DNA of 40,672 nucleotides from an uncultured Alphaproteobacteria bacterium (GTDB lineage: Bacteria; Pseudomonadota; Alphaproteobacteria; Caulobacterales; Aquidulcibacteraceae): NCBI GenBank assembly GCA_902826335.1, contig CADEEL010000007.1, positions 1 through 40,672 of the forward strand, in the 5' to 3' direction. Below, piece after piece: positions 25,766-34,943 of the stretch. The stretch's first letter is position 1; each line of letters begins with the position of its first letter. The position numbers and the translations under genes are program-made. The notes beneath the pieces are model-generated. The model was not told where the DNA came from. It made no database searches and worked only from the letters and a program-made list of their open reading frames with translations.

Positions 25766-27055
25766 TCAGGGCTTGAACGGATCGCGCATCAAAATGACGT
25801 CCTCGCGTTCTGGGCTTGTCGAGACGAGCGCCGCGGGGCAGCCGATCAATTCCTCGATGCGGCGGATATATTTGATGGCGTTGGCCGGCAGATCGCGCGA
25901 GGAGCGCGCGCCCTTGGTCGATTGCGTCCAGCCTTCGAGCGTTTCATAAACGGGCGTAACGGCGGCCTGATCCTTCGCGCTCGCTGGCAAATAATCGAGC
26001 GCGCCGCCTTTCAATTCGTAGCCGACGCAGATTTTGATTTCCTGAAAATTATCCAGAACGTCGAGCTTGGTGAGCGCGATCCCGTCCATGCCCGAGAGCG
26101 CCACGCTTTGGCGCACCAGCACGGCGTCAAACCAGCCGCAGCGGCGCGCCCGCCCCGTATTGGTGCCGACCTCACGGCCGACCTCGCCGAGTTTTCTGCC
26201 GATATCGTCGTGCAATTCGGTCGGGAACGGGCCCTCCCCGACCCGCGTCGTATAGGCTTTGACGAGGCCCAAAACATAGGTGAGCGCGCCAGGGCCGAGG
26301 CCCGCGCCCGCCGCCGCCTGTCCGGCGACGACATTCGACGAGGTCACATAAGGATAGGTGCCGTGATCAACGTCGAGCAGCATGCCTTGCGCGCCTTCGA
26401 AGAGGATTTTCTTGCCGTCCCGGCGCGCCGCCTCGATAACGCGCCAGGCCGGCGCCGCGAAGGCGAGCGTATCGGCCGCGACATGCAGCAATTGGCGCTT
26501 GAGGGCGTCCGCATCCACTTCCGGCAGATCGAGCCCACGCCGCAGAGAATTGTGGTGCGTCAAGAGCCGGCTGATTTTCCAATCGAGCGTTTCTGAATCG
26601 GCGAGATCCGCCACGCGCAGCGCGCGCCGGCCCACCTTATCCTCGTAAGCAGGGCCGATGCCGCGCCCGGTGGTGCCGATGCGCGCGGCGCCCGCCGCCG
26701 CCTCGCGCGCGACATCAAGTTCGCGGTGCAGCGGCAGGATGAGGCAGGCATTGTCCGCCAGCACGAGATTGTCCGGCGTGATCGTCACGCCTTGCGCGCG
26801 CAGCGCCTTGATCTCATCCACGAGATGCCAGGGATCAACCACGACGCCATTGCCGATGATCGACAGTTTGCCTTGTACGAGGCCGGACGGCAGCAGCGCG
26901 AGCTTATAGGTGGTGTTGCCGACGACGAGCGTGTGGCCGGCATTGTGCCCGCCCTGGAAACGCACGACGACATCGGCCCTGTGGCAGAGCCAATCGACGA
27001 TCTTGCCTTTCCCCTCATCGCCCCATTGGGCGCCGACAACGACGACGGCTGACAA
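25766..27055 (-). CDS. purA: Adenylosuccinate synthetase PurA
   Basis: PurA joins IMP and aspartate using GTP, the first committed step to AMP. The product is 429 residues, standard for the family. The signatures [12 protein letters not shown] (about 12-23), GHNAGHT near 38, [13 protein letters not shown] near 128 and GEGPFPTEL near 277 are intact. The start is a TTG at 27055, supported by GGAGGTG 5 nt upstream and by correct alignment of the N-terminal [11 protein letters not shown] strand. A TTG start on a housekeeping gene is uncommon but the ribosome site is strong. Confidence 0.95.
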   Translation of the reverse strand: MSAVVVVGAQWGDEGKGKIVDWLCHRADVVVRFQGGHNAGHTLVVGNTTYKLALLPSGLVQGKLSIIGNGVVVDPWHLVDEIKALRAQGVTITPDNLVLADNACLILPLHRELDVAREAAAGAARIGTTGRGIGPAYEDKVGRRALRVADLADSETLDWKISRLLTHHNSLRRGLDLPEVDADALKRQLLHVAADTLAFAAPAWRVIEAARRDGKKILFEGAQGMLLDVDHGTYPYVTSSNVVAGQAAAGAGLGPGALTYVLGLVKAYTTRVGEGPFPTELHDDIGRKLGEVGREVGTNTGRARRCGWFDAVLVRQSVALSGMDGIALTKLDVLDNFQEIKICVGYELKGGALDYLPASAKDQAAVTPVYETLEGWTQSTKGARSSRDLPANAIKYIRRIEELIGCPAALVSTSPEREDVILMRDPFKP

Positions 27056-27113
27056 CGCGCCACCTCCAATGCTGCCTTGATGTGAGGCGCCGCACGTGCG
27101 CGCACAATATGGT

Positions 27114-27695
27114 TCAACCGCCGAACGTATAGCCCAGTCGCAAGCCTAATTGATCCATGCCCTGATTGCGGCCCTGGCCGAGGATTTGGCCGTGGCTGGC
27201 GTGCACGAAGAGGAGCTGCCCGCTCCAACGCTCGCCAAAATCACGCTCAAATCCGATCGAGGTGCGGAAAAGATCGCGCGAGCCAAGCAAAACATGATCG
27301 CGCGCGAAGGCGACATTCTCCGGACTACCGATCGGAAACGGATTTTCCAGTTCACCGTCATGCACGACATAACCGAGGCCCGGCGTAAACGCCCAGTGTT
27401 CGCCTAGGCGCAAGCGCCATTCGAGGCCCACGCCGGCGAAACTTGTGTCGCCCGCGACATTGGCGGAGACCAGCACATAGGGTTGCGGTGAACCCGCCCA
27501 GTCCAGAAAATCAGGCGAGGCGAAATTAACCTGCACCTCCACCGCGGGGCCGTCTTCCTTTTCCGCGTTCTTTGGATCGATCACCTGAATGTTGTGCGCC
27601 AGCACGCCGACATGCACGCTCTCAATCGCAGCCGCAGGCGATGCGAACGCCGCCAGCGCGCCGACCGCCGTCGCTCCAGTCAAAATCCACCGCAT
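27114..27695 (-). CDS. Acyloxyacyl hydrolase, PagL-like lipid A 3-O-deacylase
   Basis: The product is 193 residues with a signal peptide (cleavage after SPAAA, about 23). The remainder alternates as expected of an eight-stranded outer-membrane barrel and ends in an aromatic/Gly strand ([11 protein letters not shown]). The active site of PagL, His-x-Ser, is present in [10 protein letters not shown] near 165. PagL removes the 3-O acyl chain from lipid A and so tunes the outer membrane. It lies 58 bp upstream of purA on the same strand and may be cotranscribed. Confidence 0.8.
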   Translation of the reverse strand: MRWILTGATAVGALAAFASPAAAIESVHVGVLAHNIQVIDPKNAEKEDGPAVEVQVNFASPDFLDWAGSPQPYVLVSANVAGDTSFAGVGLEWRLRLGEHWAFTPGLGYVVHDGELENPFPIGSPENVAFARDHVLLGSRDLFRTSIGFERDFGERWSGQLLFVHASHGQILGQGRNQGMDQLGLRLGYTFGG

Positions 27696-27759
27696 CTGAT
27701 TCGCCCCTCGGCTTAGCCTAGCAGCGAGAAGAAGCGTGGCGAGTCAAAGCGCGCGCGGC

Positions 27760-29334
27760 TCAGAACTGAAGCACCTTTGCATAACGCACATGCGGCAACG
27801 CCGCGATCTTGGCGAGATCGCCGGCCTTGAGCGGCTGGTCCAGCCCAACAAGACAGATCGCCTCCTCGCCCTCGGCGACGCGGCCGAGATTGAACGTGGC
27901 GATGTTGATTTTCGCGTCGCCCAGAATTGAGCCGAGCGCGCCGATGAATCCCGGCTTATCGAGATTGTTCACATAGAGCATGACTGGATGGAACGCCGCT
28001 TCGAGCGGCATGCCCTTGATCTCCGTGATGCGCGGCGCGCCCGCAATGACGACGCCCGCGAGGCTGCGCCACTTGCCGCCCGTGCGCACCTTGATGCGGA
28101 TAACGCTGTCATAGGTGGGCGAGGTTTCGCTTTTCGATTCGGTGAGCGGCGCACCGCGCTCCTTCAGCACGGCCGGCGCGGACACCATGTTCACTTCCGC
28201 CAGCATGGGCCGAAGCAATCCAGCCAACGCCGCGGCGGTGAGCGGCTTTGTGTTGAGCCTTGCCACATCGCCCTCGTAATCGAGCGCGACGGCTTCCAAA
28301 TCCTCATCGACGATCTGGCCGGCGAACAGACCCAATTGCTCGGCGAGCTTCGCGTAAGGCTTAAGGCGCGGCGCCTCCTCGGCGCTGATCGACGGCATGT
28401 TGAGCGCGTTGCTCACCGCGCCGGTGAGCAGATAATCGCTGACCTGTTCGGCCGCCTGCAGCGCGACATTCTCCTGCGCCTCCCCCGTCGAGGCGCCGAG
28501 ATGGGGCGTCGCAACGAGGTTCGGCGCGCCGAACAGCACATTCTCTTTCGCCGGCTCGCTTGAGAACACATCAATTCCAGCGGCGCCGATATGGCCGCTC
28601 TCCAGGCCGGCGCGGAGCGCGGCTTCATCCACGAGCCCGCCGCGTGCGGCGTTGACGATAATGACGCCCTGTTTGGTCTTCGCGAGATTGTCCGTTGAGA
28701 GGATGTTCTTCGTTTTCTCCGTCAGCGGCGTGTGCAGGGAGATGATGTCCGCGCGCGCGAGCACATCCTCCAATTCCACTTTCTCAACGCCCAGTTCGAG
28801 CGCGCGCTCGGGCGAGAGGAACGGATCATAGGCGATCACCTTCATTTTGAGCGCGAGCGCGCGTTCCGCCACGATGCCGCCGATATTGCCGCAGCCGATG
28901 ATGCCCAGCGTCTTGGCGTAGAGCTCAACGCCCATGAAGCGGTTCTTCTCCCACTTGCCGTCCTGCGTGGAGCGATCCGCCGCCGCGATCTGGCGCGCGG
29001 CCGCGAACATGAGGGCGATGGCGTGCTCGGCCGTGGTGATGGAATTGCCAAACGGCGTATTCATGACGACGACGCCGCGCGCGGTCGCGGCCGGGACATC
29101 GACATTATCAACGCCGATGCCCGCGCGTGCGATGACTTTTAGGTTCGTCGCGGCCGCAAGCACGTCCTTGTCCACCTTCGTGGCGCTGCGAATGGCGAGG
29201 CCGTCATAGGCGCCGATGAGCGCGATGAGCTCCTCCTTCTTGAGCCCCGTCTTCACATCCACATCGACGCCGCGCCGCTTGAAGATATCGACGGCGGCGG
29301 GCGAGAGATCGTCGGCTATGAGAACCTTGGGCAT
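27760..29334 (-). CDS. serA: D-3-phosphoglycerate dehydrogenase SerA
   Basis: SerA oxidises 3-phosphoglycerate with NAD, the first step of serine synthesis. It has 524 residues, the long type with an intervening domain and a C-terminal ACT domain (feedback by serine in relatives). The NAD loop is GIIGCGNIGGIVAERA near 145. The catalytic segments are NAARGGLVDE near 232 and TPHLGAST near 280. The ACT end contains INIATFNLGR near 485. The start is MPKVLIADD at 29334, with GGAAGGA upstream; the ORF opening at 29409 lies inside the GNAT gene. It begins 2 bp after the GNAT stop, and serC is upstream on the same strand. Confidence 0.96.
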   Translation of the reverse strand: MPKVLIADDLSPAAVDIFKRRGVDVDVKTGLKKEELIALIGAYDGLAIRSATKVDKDVLAAATNLKVIARAGIGVDNVDVPAATARGVVVMNTPFGNSITTAEHAIALMFAAARQIAAADRSTQDGKWEKNRFMGVELYAKTLGIIGCGNIGGIVAERALALKMKVIAYDPFLSPERALELGVEKVELEDVLARADIISLHTPLTEKTKNILSTDNLAKTKQGVIIVNAARGGLVDEAALRAGLESGHIGAAGIDVFSSEPAKENVLFGAPNLVATPHLGASTGEAQENVALQAAEQVSDYLLTGAVSNALNMPSISAEEAPRLKPYAKLAEQLGLFAGQIVDEDLEAVALDYEGDVARLNTKPLTAAALAGLLRPMLAEVNMVSAPAVLKERGAPLTESKSETSPTYDSVIRIKVRTGGKWRSLAGVVIAGAPRITEIKGMPLEAAFHPVMLYVNNLDKPGFIGALGSILGDAKINIATFNLGRVAEGEEAICLVGLDQPLKAGDLAKIAALPHVRYAKVLQF

Positions 29335-29336
29335 GG

Positions 29337-29921
29337 TCAGTCCTTCCCGATGAGTGGCGAGCGCCATTGGGCGCGATCCAGGCGATGAACAAGGCAATCG
29401 CTCTCGCAATTGAATATCCGGCGATCGACAACCTTGAAGCCGAGGCGTTGGTAAAAAACGTGCGCGCGCCTGTTGGATGCAAGCGGATCGATGACGATGG
29501 CGGCGACCGTCGCGTCTTCAAAGCAGGCGTCTATCGCGAGCGCCATCATGGCTTTTCCATAGCCTTTGCCGACATCGTCAAGCTCGCCGATCCAAATATC
29601 GATCGCGCGAAGATTTGGTTCTATCTCTCCCCAGTAGCGCGTCGACTCCAAATGCGGATCTATCAACTGCATCGCGCCGACGGGGCGCCCGCCAATTTCG
29701 GCGATAAGGTAGACGCTTACTGGTGAGGCCCCGGCGATCTCATCCGCCCACACAATGCCTTCGAATGTTTCGTCCGCATCCGGATCATCTGTGGTGGCGG
29801 AGATGACGTGCGGCGCCTCATCCCACGCCATTAGCGCTGGTATGTCGCCCGGTTCGGCCTGTCGCAGAATGAGCCATTGACCTTTAATGAGGGTGCTGCG
29901 GGGACGCCAAGTCTGTATCAT
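29337..29921 (-). CDS. GNAT N-acetyltransferase, AAC(6')-like
   Basis: The product is 194 residues with an acetyl-CoA-binding GNAT core: IDIWIGELDDVGKGYGKAMM (about 108-127, with the GKGYGK pyrophosphate loop) and VIDPLASNRRAHVFYQRLGF near 143-162. The pattern IGE..D.GKG.G...DP...N.RA...Y...GF is shared with aminoglycoside 6'-N-acetyltransferases, but many such relatives have other substrates, so resistance should not be assumed. It ends 2 bp before serA, so the two are cotranscribed. No link to serine metabolism is evident. Confidence 0.85.
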   Translation of the reverse strand: MIQTWRPRSTLIKGQWLILRQAEPGDIPALMAWDEAPHVISATTDDPDADETFEGIVWADEIAGASPVSVYLIAEIGGRPVGAMQLIDPHLESTRYWGEIEPNLRAIDIWIGELDDVGKGYGKAMMALAIDACFEDATVAAIVIDPLASNRRAHVFYQRLGFKVVDRRIFNCESDCLVHRLDRAQWRSPLIGKD

Positions 29922-29938
29922 GCGCCATTGCCGCCAAA

Positions 29939-29963
29939 CCCGCCGCGCGGTTTGCGCGGCGGG
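29939..29963 (-). terminator. GC hairpin after the small secreted protein gene
   Basis: A 10-bp perfect stem (CCCGCCGCGC/GCGCGGCGGG) with a 5-nt loop is followed leftward by TTTGG. It lies between the secreted-protein gene and the GNAT gene and may terminate or attenuate transcription running from serC towards serA. The T-run is short. Confidence 0.45.
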
Positions 29964-29990
29964 CGGTGGGGCGTGAATTTTGTCGAAGCG

Positions 29991-30347
29991 TTAGTTCGCG
30001 CGGCTGAAGGTCGCCACGGGCGCGTTGAAATCAACCCCATTGGTTCGCGTTGGATCGCGCGCGGGGCCGCGCCGCGGCGGCCGGCGCGGGCGTGTACGCG
30101 CAACAACGCAATCGCCCGTGCTATTTGAGCAGATGATTTGCTGCTGGCCGTTCTCGCCGTTGTCGACATTGATGAAGGTGTAGGCGCCGTCCGAGTGATG
30201 AACGCAGTCCGGGCCGCGATCCTCGCACATTTGCACGGCGGTGCTGACATCTGTCGCGTGCGCGGGCGCCGCGAAGGCGACCATCGCGACAAGCAGCGTC
30301 GCGGCGGCGGCGACGAACGGGCCAGAATAATGTGCGATGCGGGCCAT
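29991..30347 (-). CDS. Small secreted protein, unknown function
   Basis: The product is 118 residues from the ATG at 30347 (TGGAGA upstream; the ORF opening at 30509 runs inside serC). A clear signal peptide (hydrophobic 13-30) ends at APAHA. The mature part is about 85 residues with four cysteines in two pairs (MCEDRGPDC and IICSNSTGDC), so two disulfides are likely in the periplasm or outside. A Pro/Arg-rich strip (RPRRPPRRGPARDP) follows. I do not recognise the family. It lies 91 bp after serC. Confidence 0.7.
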   Translation of the reverse strand: MARIAHYSGPFVAAAATLLVAMVAFAAPAHATDVSTAVQMCEDRGPDCVHHSDGAYTFINVDNGENGQQQIICSNSTGDCVVARTRPRRPPRRGPARDPTRTNGVDFNAPVATFSRAN

Positions 30348-30438
30348 GGGATCATCTCCACCAATATAGCGCCAACCGCCGATCGGCTGGACTGGTGAGA
30401 TGAAACCATGTGCGCATCCGGCGCGGCGGTGACGATAG

Positions 30439-31611
30439 TCACGCCGCGCGCGCCAGGTCCGACGCGAGCGTTTCGAACGCCCATTCGATCCAGGGGATGA
30501 GCGCTTCAATGTCGCTTTGCTCGATCGTGGCGCCGCACCAGATGCGCAGGCCCGGCGGAGCGGTGCGATAGGCGCCGGCGTCGAGCGCCACGCCCTCCTT
30601 TTCTAACACGGAGACGAGCTTTTTCGCGAACTCCACCTTCGCTTCTTCGCCAAGCGCAACAATGCGCGGATCGACGATTTTCAGACACACGCCGGTGTTG
30701 GACCAGGTGCGCGGATCATCGGCCAGCGGCGCGATCCATGGCGTGCGGGCCGCCCAATCATAGAGCGTCTTCGCATTCGCGTCCGCGCGCGCATGCAGCG
30801 CCTTCAATCCGCCAATGCGTTCGCCCCATTTCAGCGTATCGAGATAATCCTCCGTCGCCAGCAGCGAGGGCGTGTTGATCGTGGCGCCCTCGAAAATCTC
30901 AGCGTCGAGCTTGCCTTTCTTGGTCAGTCGGAAAATTTTCGGCAGTGGACGATTGGGGGTGAAGCTCTCAAGACGAGCCACGGCGCGCGGCGATACGATG
31001 AGCATGCCGTGCGCGGCCTCCCCGCCCATCACCTTCTGCCAGGAATAGGTGACGACATCGCACTTGGCCCAATCGATGGGTTGCGCGAAGGCCGCGCTTG
31101 TCGCGTCATTGATGGTGATCCCTTCGCGATCTTCCGCGATCCAATCGAAATCTGGAATTTTCGCGCCGGACGTCGTGCCATTCTGTGTAAAGACGATATC
31201 CGCGGCCTTCCGCGCCTTCGATAGATCCGGCAGCGCCCCATAGGGGCGCCCCACATGCAGCGCCGCGTCGACGCCAAGCAGCTTGGCGTCCGTGACCCAT
31301 TCCTCGCCAAAGCTTTCCCACGCGAATACATCGACCGGCCGTTCGCCCAGCATCGACCACATCGCCATTTCGATCGCGCCCGTATCCGAAGCCGGCACGA
31401 TGGCGATCTTGAAATCGGGGGGAACCTCAAGCAGCGCGCGGGTGCGATCGATCGCTTCCTTGAGCTTGGCCTTGCCCTCTTTGGAGCGATGCGAACGCCC
31501 CAGCGCCGCGCCGGAGAGATGCTCCAACGCCCAGCCAGGTCTTTTTTTCGTGGGGCCCGATGAAAATCGGGGATCGGCCGGCTTCAAAGCCGGCTTGGGT
31601 GTGGTCGACAT
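30439..31611 (-). CDS. serC: Phosphoserine aminotransferase SerC
   Basis: SerC makes phosphoserine from 3-phosphohydroxypyruvate and glutamate using PLP. The product is 390 residues and belongs to the alphaproteobacterial/Methanosarcina-type branch rather than the E. coli type (N-terminal FSSGPTKKRPGW). The PLP lysine is in YSWQKVMGGEAAHG near 200. The start is MSTTPKP at 31611, preceded by GGGAG; the ORF opening at 31713 includes the leader. With serA downstream it supplies two of the three serine-pathway steps. serB is not in the window. Confidence 0.95.
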   Translation of the reverse strand: MSTTPKPALKPADPRFSSGPTKKRPGWALEHLSGAALGRSHRSKEGKAKLKEAIDRTRALLEVPPDFKIAIVPASDTGAIEMAMWSMLGERPVDVFAWESFGEEWVTDAKLLGVDAALHVGRPYGALPDLSKARKAADIVFTQNGTTSGAKIPDFDWIAEDREGITINDATSAAFAQPIDWAKCDVVTYSWQKVMGGEAAHGMLIVSPRAVARLESFTPNRPLPKIFRLTKKGKLDAEIFEGATINTPSLLATEDYLDTLKWGERIGGLKALHARADANAKTLYDWAARTPWIAPLADDPRTWSNTGVCLKIVDPRIVALGEEAKVEFAKKLVSVLEKEGVALDAGAYRTAPPGLRIWCGATIEQSDIEALIPWIEWAFETLASDLARAA

Positions 31612-31740
31612 CGATTTACTCCCATCCTCACAGATGAGCGTCCGCCGTTGGGAGCGGATGGCCCAGCGCCGACATGGGGCGCTTCGCGTCGGCGCGCAAG
31701 CGCGCAGTCGCACTTACCTGGAGAAGGCAAGTGACTTCGG
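31612..31740 (-). promoter_or_regulatory. Structured serC leader, possible serC-motif RNA
   Basis: The leader can fold as: hairpin A, 31711-31733 (CACTTGCC/GGTAAGTG with one G-U pair); a GCGCGC self-pair at 31692-31705 that competes with a GCGCTT/AAGCGC stem (31679-31684 with 31698-31703); and hairpin C at 31641-31658 (TCCGC/GCGGA). CTCCCA at 31649-31654 can pair with TGGGAG at 31619-31624, which contains the ribosome site, and hairpin C competes with that pairing. This is the pattern of a translational switch. Rfam has a serC RNA motif in alphaproteobacteria; membership here is untested. Confidence 0.4.
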
Positions 31741-31808
31741 TCACAGGCCGCACACCGAGCGCCATTGAATGATGGCGCATTCAGCCGCGAAGGGACGGAC
31801 GCGCGCCG

Positions 31809-32738
31809 ATGACGCAGAGCCACAGCGCCGGCCGCGCCGCCGGCCATCCCTCGCGCGCGGACTGGGCGCTGTTCGCCTTGTGTGTTGTCTTATGGGGCTC
31901 GGCCTATGCGCTGGTGCGCGTGGCGCTGCACGATGGGGCGAGCCCGTGGGAGATTGTGGCCGGGCGGCTGTGGCTCGCCGCGATCTTTCTGCGCGTCGTA
32001 CTCGTCTGGCGGCGGCGGCGTGGGCTAGAGCCGCCGCGCACGCCGCGCGCGCGGCGCAAATTGTTCGTCATGGGCCTCCTCGGCGCCGCGGCGCCGTTTT
32101 GGCTCTATTCCTGGGCGCAGCTCTCGGCCCCGTCTGGCGTCGTCGGCCTCTATGCGGCGGTGACGCCGCTGCTCGTCGCGGGGGCCGCGCCCTTCCTCGC
32201 GCGCGGCGAACGATTGAACCTCACGCGTGTCGGCGGCCTGCTGCTGGGCTTTGCGGGCGTCGCGGCTTTGATGGGCCCGGCGGCATTTGGCGAAGCGGCG
32301 CATGCGCGCGTGCTTGCGCAAGGCGCGGCGATCCTCGGCTCGGCGTGCTACGCAGCCAACACGCTTATCGCGCGCGGCGGCGCCCAGATTCCCCCGCTTG
32401 AAGCTGCCTCGGGCTGGACCTTCTTCGGCGCGCTGATGGCGAGCCCATTCGCGCTCGCGGAAGCGCTCGCCGGCGCGGCGCCCGGCCCACTCGCCTGGGC
32501 GGCGATCGCGGCGCTGGCGCTCGGGCCCACCGGCATCGCCAGCATCGCTTATTTTCAGCTCGTGCGTGGCGCGGGGCCGGTGTTTGTCACACAGACGAAT
32601 TATCTCATGCCGCTCTGGGCGTTGGGGCTTGGCGCGCTGGCGTTTGGCGAACCGATCGGCGCAAGCGCGCTGCTCGCCTTCGCGCTAATCGCCGCCGGCC
32701 TGTTCATCGCACAGGAAGGCTGGAAGGCGCTGCGTTAG
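31809..32738 (+). CDS. EamA/DMT-family transporter
   Basis: This 309-residue inner-membrane protein has about ten membrane helices in two EamA repeats. The first begins at ALFALCVVLWGSAYALVRVA (about 20-39). The second begins near 175 with ILGSACYAANTLIARGG. The family exports or imports amino acids and other small metabolites; the substrate is unknown. It is divergent from serC. The ribosome site is weak (AAGGGA about 13 nt away), so the exact start is a little uncertain. Confidence 0.9.
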   Translation: MTQSHSAGRAAGHPSRADWALFALCVVLWGSAYALVRVALHDGASPWEIVAGRLWLAAIFLRVVLVWRRRRGLEPPRTPRARRKLFVMGLLGAAAPFWLYSWAQLSAPSGVVGLYAAVTPLLVAGAAPFLARGERLNLTRVGGLLLGFAGVAALMGPAAFGEAAHARVLAQGAAILGSACYAANTLIARGGAQIPPLEAASGWTFFGALMASPFALAEALAGAAPGPLAWAAIAALALGPTGIASIAYFQLVRGAGPVFVTQTNYLMPLWALGLGALAFGEPIGASALLAFALIAAGLFIAQEGWKALR

Positions 32739-32748
32739 AAGTATCACC

Positions 32749-32832
32749 GCGCTTCGACAAGCTCAGCGCGATGTGGAAACTTTGCACCATGTTGGCCTCA
32801 TCCTCAACGTCGCGCTGAGCTTGTCGAAGCGC
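32749..32832. terminator. Perfect 23-bp inverted repeat between convergent genes
   Basis: The arms at 32749-32771 and 32810-32832 are perfect reverse complements (core CTTCGACAAGCTCAGC), separated by 38 bp. It fills the gap between the EamA gene and the S46 peptidase gene, whose stops face each other. It could act as a two-way terminator. The arm sequence resembles a dispersed repeat common in GC-rich genomes, so it may be a REP-like insertion. Confidence 0.6.
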
Positions 32833-32842
32833 TGGTCGGCGC

Positions 32843-34927
32843 TCATTGCCGCGTCAGCTCCGCCGCCAGCCGATCCATGCCATACACCGTGCGCAGCGCC
32901 TCCAGCACCACGGTCGACGCAACAGCGACCGTGCGGTTGAGCGCGCCGTCATAGTAATATTCGCCGCCAAGCGAATGGATGTTGCCGTCGAACACGGCGC
33001 CGACGACGCGCCCCTCGCGGTCAACCAGCGGACTGCCGGAATTGCCGCCGATGATGTCGTTCGTAGTGGCGACATTGAAGATGGTCTGCGCATTGAGCCG
33101 CGGCTGAGCGGCGACCCAGGACGGCGCGAGCGCGAAGGGCTCGGCGCCCGTGGCGCGCGCGAAGAGACCGCTGGTGAATGTGAACGGCGCGACGACGCGC
33201 CCGTTCGGCTCCGTCAGGCCGCGCGCGCGGCCATAAGAGAGGCGCAATGTGAAGGTCGCGTCCGGATAGACGCTTGCGCCGTAAGTTTGGAACCGCGCCC
33301 GCGCGATGCGCTCCTGGCCCCGCGCGGTCGGCCCTTCGACCTCCTGAAGATAGCGCGTGCGCAACGCGCGCGCCTGCTCATCCCAGGCGCGGACGAACAC
33401 GATCATCGGATCGTCGGACGCCGCGACCGCCGCTTGCCCGCCTTGCCAGAGGCGGCGCCGCTCGGCCGCGTCGCCGAGCCGCGTTTGCGTCACCAGGCGG
33501 CGCGCCAGCGCCTCGGGGCTTTCACGGCCGAGCACCTGGCGTGTCAGGGGATCGTCCGCCGTCAAATTCTCGCGTAGCTTGGACAGCCAGAACGACAGAA
33601 GCAATTCTTCCAGCCGCGCCTCGATGGGGTGATCGGCCGCGAGGCGCTGCTCCACGGAGGCGATGCGCGCCTGCGTGTAAGCGGGCAAACGCTGCGCATC
33701 CGGGCGTTCACGTTCAGCCGCGCCGCGCACAATATCCCGCGCGTAATTGAATAATTCCGAACCCGCGCCGGCGCGCTGCTCGGCGAATTGATGCGCGAGA
33801 TAGAATCCGCGATAGGCGTTGCTCGCCGCGGTGACCTCATCCCAGGCCGAGCCGACCATGCGCGCCATCGCCGCATCGCGCGCCACGCGCGTGCGCAAAT
33901 CCGTTTCGCGCGCGGAGACCGCCGCAAAGCCCTGGCGATCAACCAGAGCGTTGCGCCGCCCCGCCAGGGCCTTGTAGCCATTCTCGACATCAAGCAGCGT
34001 ATCGAGCGCGAGGCGCGCCTCCTCCGGCCCGCGCGCGGAGAAGGCGATCAAACGTCCGCGCAATTCCGAAAGATAAGCAAGCCGCCAGGGCAGAAAGTGA
34101 TCGCGCTGGAATTCAAGCTGCGCGGCTGTCATTTGCCGGCTGGTTGAGCCCGGATTGCCTGGCACGAACACCGGCTCATCGGCCGTGAGCGGCGCCGCGC
34201 GCATTGGCAGGTAAACAGGCGTCTGCGCCGGGCGGCCGTTTTCATAAAGGCGCAAGAAGGCGACATCGAAACAATAGCGCGGAAAATTGAAATTGTCCGG
34301 ATCGCCGCCGAAATAAGCGGCCGCGCTCTCCGGCGCGAAGACGAGACGCACATCGTCATAGCGCTTATAGGCGTACAGCGCGTAACGCCCGCCTTGATAA
34401 AGCGAAACGACCTGGCAGCGCCGATCCGCCGCCCCGCCGCGGCATTCGTTTTCAATGCGGGAAATTTCCCCGTCACGCGCGGCGGCGAATTGCTGCGCGG
34501 ACGCGCCCGCCGTGGCTTGCTCGATGCGTCCCGTTACGTCCGAAATCGCGGTGACGACCTGCACCGCCATGCCTTCGCAGCGCCGCTCCTGGCTCCGGTT
34601 TTGCGCACGAACACCGGCGGCGACCAAATCTTCGTCCGGGCCGGAGAAATTGGCCACGCATTCGATGACGCAATGGTGATTGGTCTGCACCAGCCCTTCG
34701 CGGCTGACGACGCCGCCGGAACAGCCGCCCTCAAGCCGCGCCGACCCCGCGCGCACGCGGTCGAGCCAGGCCTGGTCGGGTGCAAAACCAATATCGCGGC
34801 GCATTGTAGCGGCGGGGATGTTGTCGAACGTCCACATCCCCTCCTCGGCGCGCGAGGAGCTGGTCGCCGCCAGCCCAAGCGCGATCACCGCCGACAGGGA
34901 AGCCGCGCTGCGCATGAAAGATTTCAT
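32843..34927 (-). CDS. S46-family dipeptidyl peptidase, DPP7-type
   Basis: The product is 694 residues from the ATG at 34927 (CGGAG upstream), with a signal peptide ending near SSSRA. It is a chymotrypsin-like serine peptidase that removes dipeptides from peptide N-termini in the periplasm or at the cell surface. The catalytic His is in QTNHHCV (84/85) and the Ser in GGNSGSP (about 630). The S1-determining position 18 residues after the Ser is Gly (in FDGN), as in DPP7 (hydrophobic P1), whereas DPP11 has Arg there (acidic P1). It lies 16 bp after the fumarylacetoacetase gene, as the last gene of the tyrosine operon. Confidence 0.92.
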   Translation of the reverse strand: MKSFMRSAASLSAVIALGLAATSSSRAEEGMWTFDNIPAATMRRDIGFAPDQAWLDRVRAGSARLEGGCSGGVVSREGLVQTNHHCVIECVANFSGPDEDLVAAGVRAQNRSQERRCEGMAVQVVTAISDVTGRIEQATAGASAQQFAAARDGEISRIENECRGGAADRRCQVVSLYQGGRYALYAYKRYDDVRLVFAPESAAAYFGGDPDNFNFPRYCFDVAFLRLYENGRPAQTPVYLPMRAAPLTADEPVFVPGNPGSTSRQMTAAQLEFQRDHFLPWRLAYLSELRGRLIAFSARGPEEARLALDTLLDVENGYKALAGRRNALVDRQGFAAVSARETDLRTRVARDAAMARMVGSAWDEVTAASNAYRGFYLAHQFAEQRAGAGSELFNYARDIVRGAAERERPDAQRLPAYTQARIASVEQRLAADHPIEARLEELLLSFWLSKLRENLTADDPLTRQVLGRESPEALARRLVTQTRLGDAAERRRLWQGGQAAVAASDDPMIVFVRAWDEQARALRTRYLQEVEGPTARGQERIARARFQTYGASVYPDATFTLRLSYGRARGLTEPNGRVVAPFTFTSGLFARATGAEPFALAPSWVAAQPRLNAQTIFNVATTNDIIGGNSGSPLVDREGRVVGAVFDGNIHSLGGEYYYDGALNRTVAVASTVVLEALRTVYGMDRLAAELTRQ

Positions 34928-34943
34928 AGAATCCACTCCGTGC

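Noticed and set aside
29337..29921. Aminoglycoside resistance gene
   Set aside because: The AAC(6')-like motif is shared by many GNAT enzymes; the setting in a serine operon does not support resistance.
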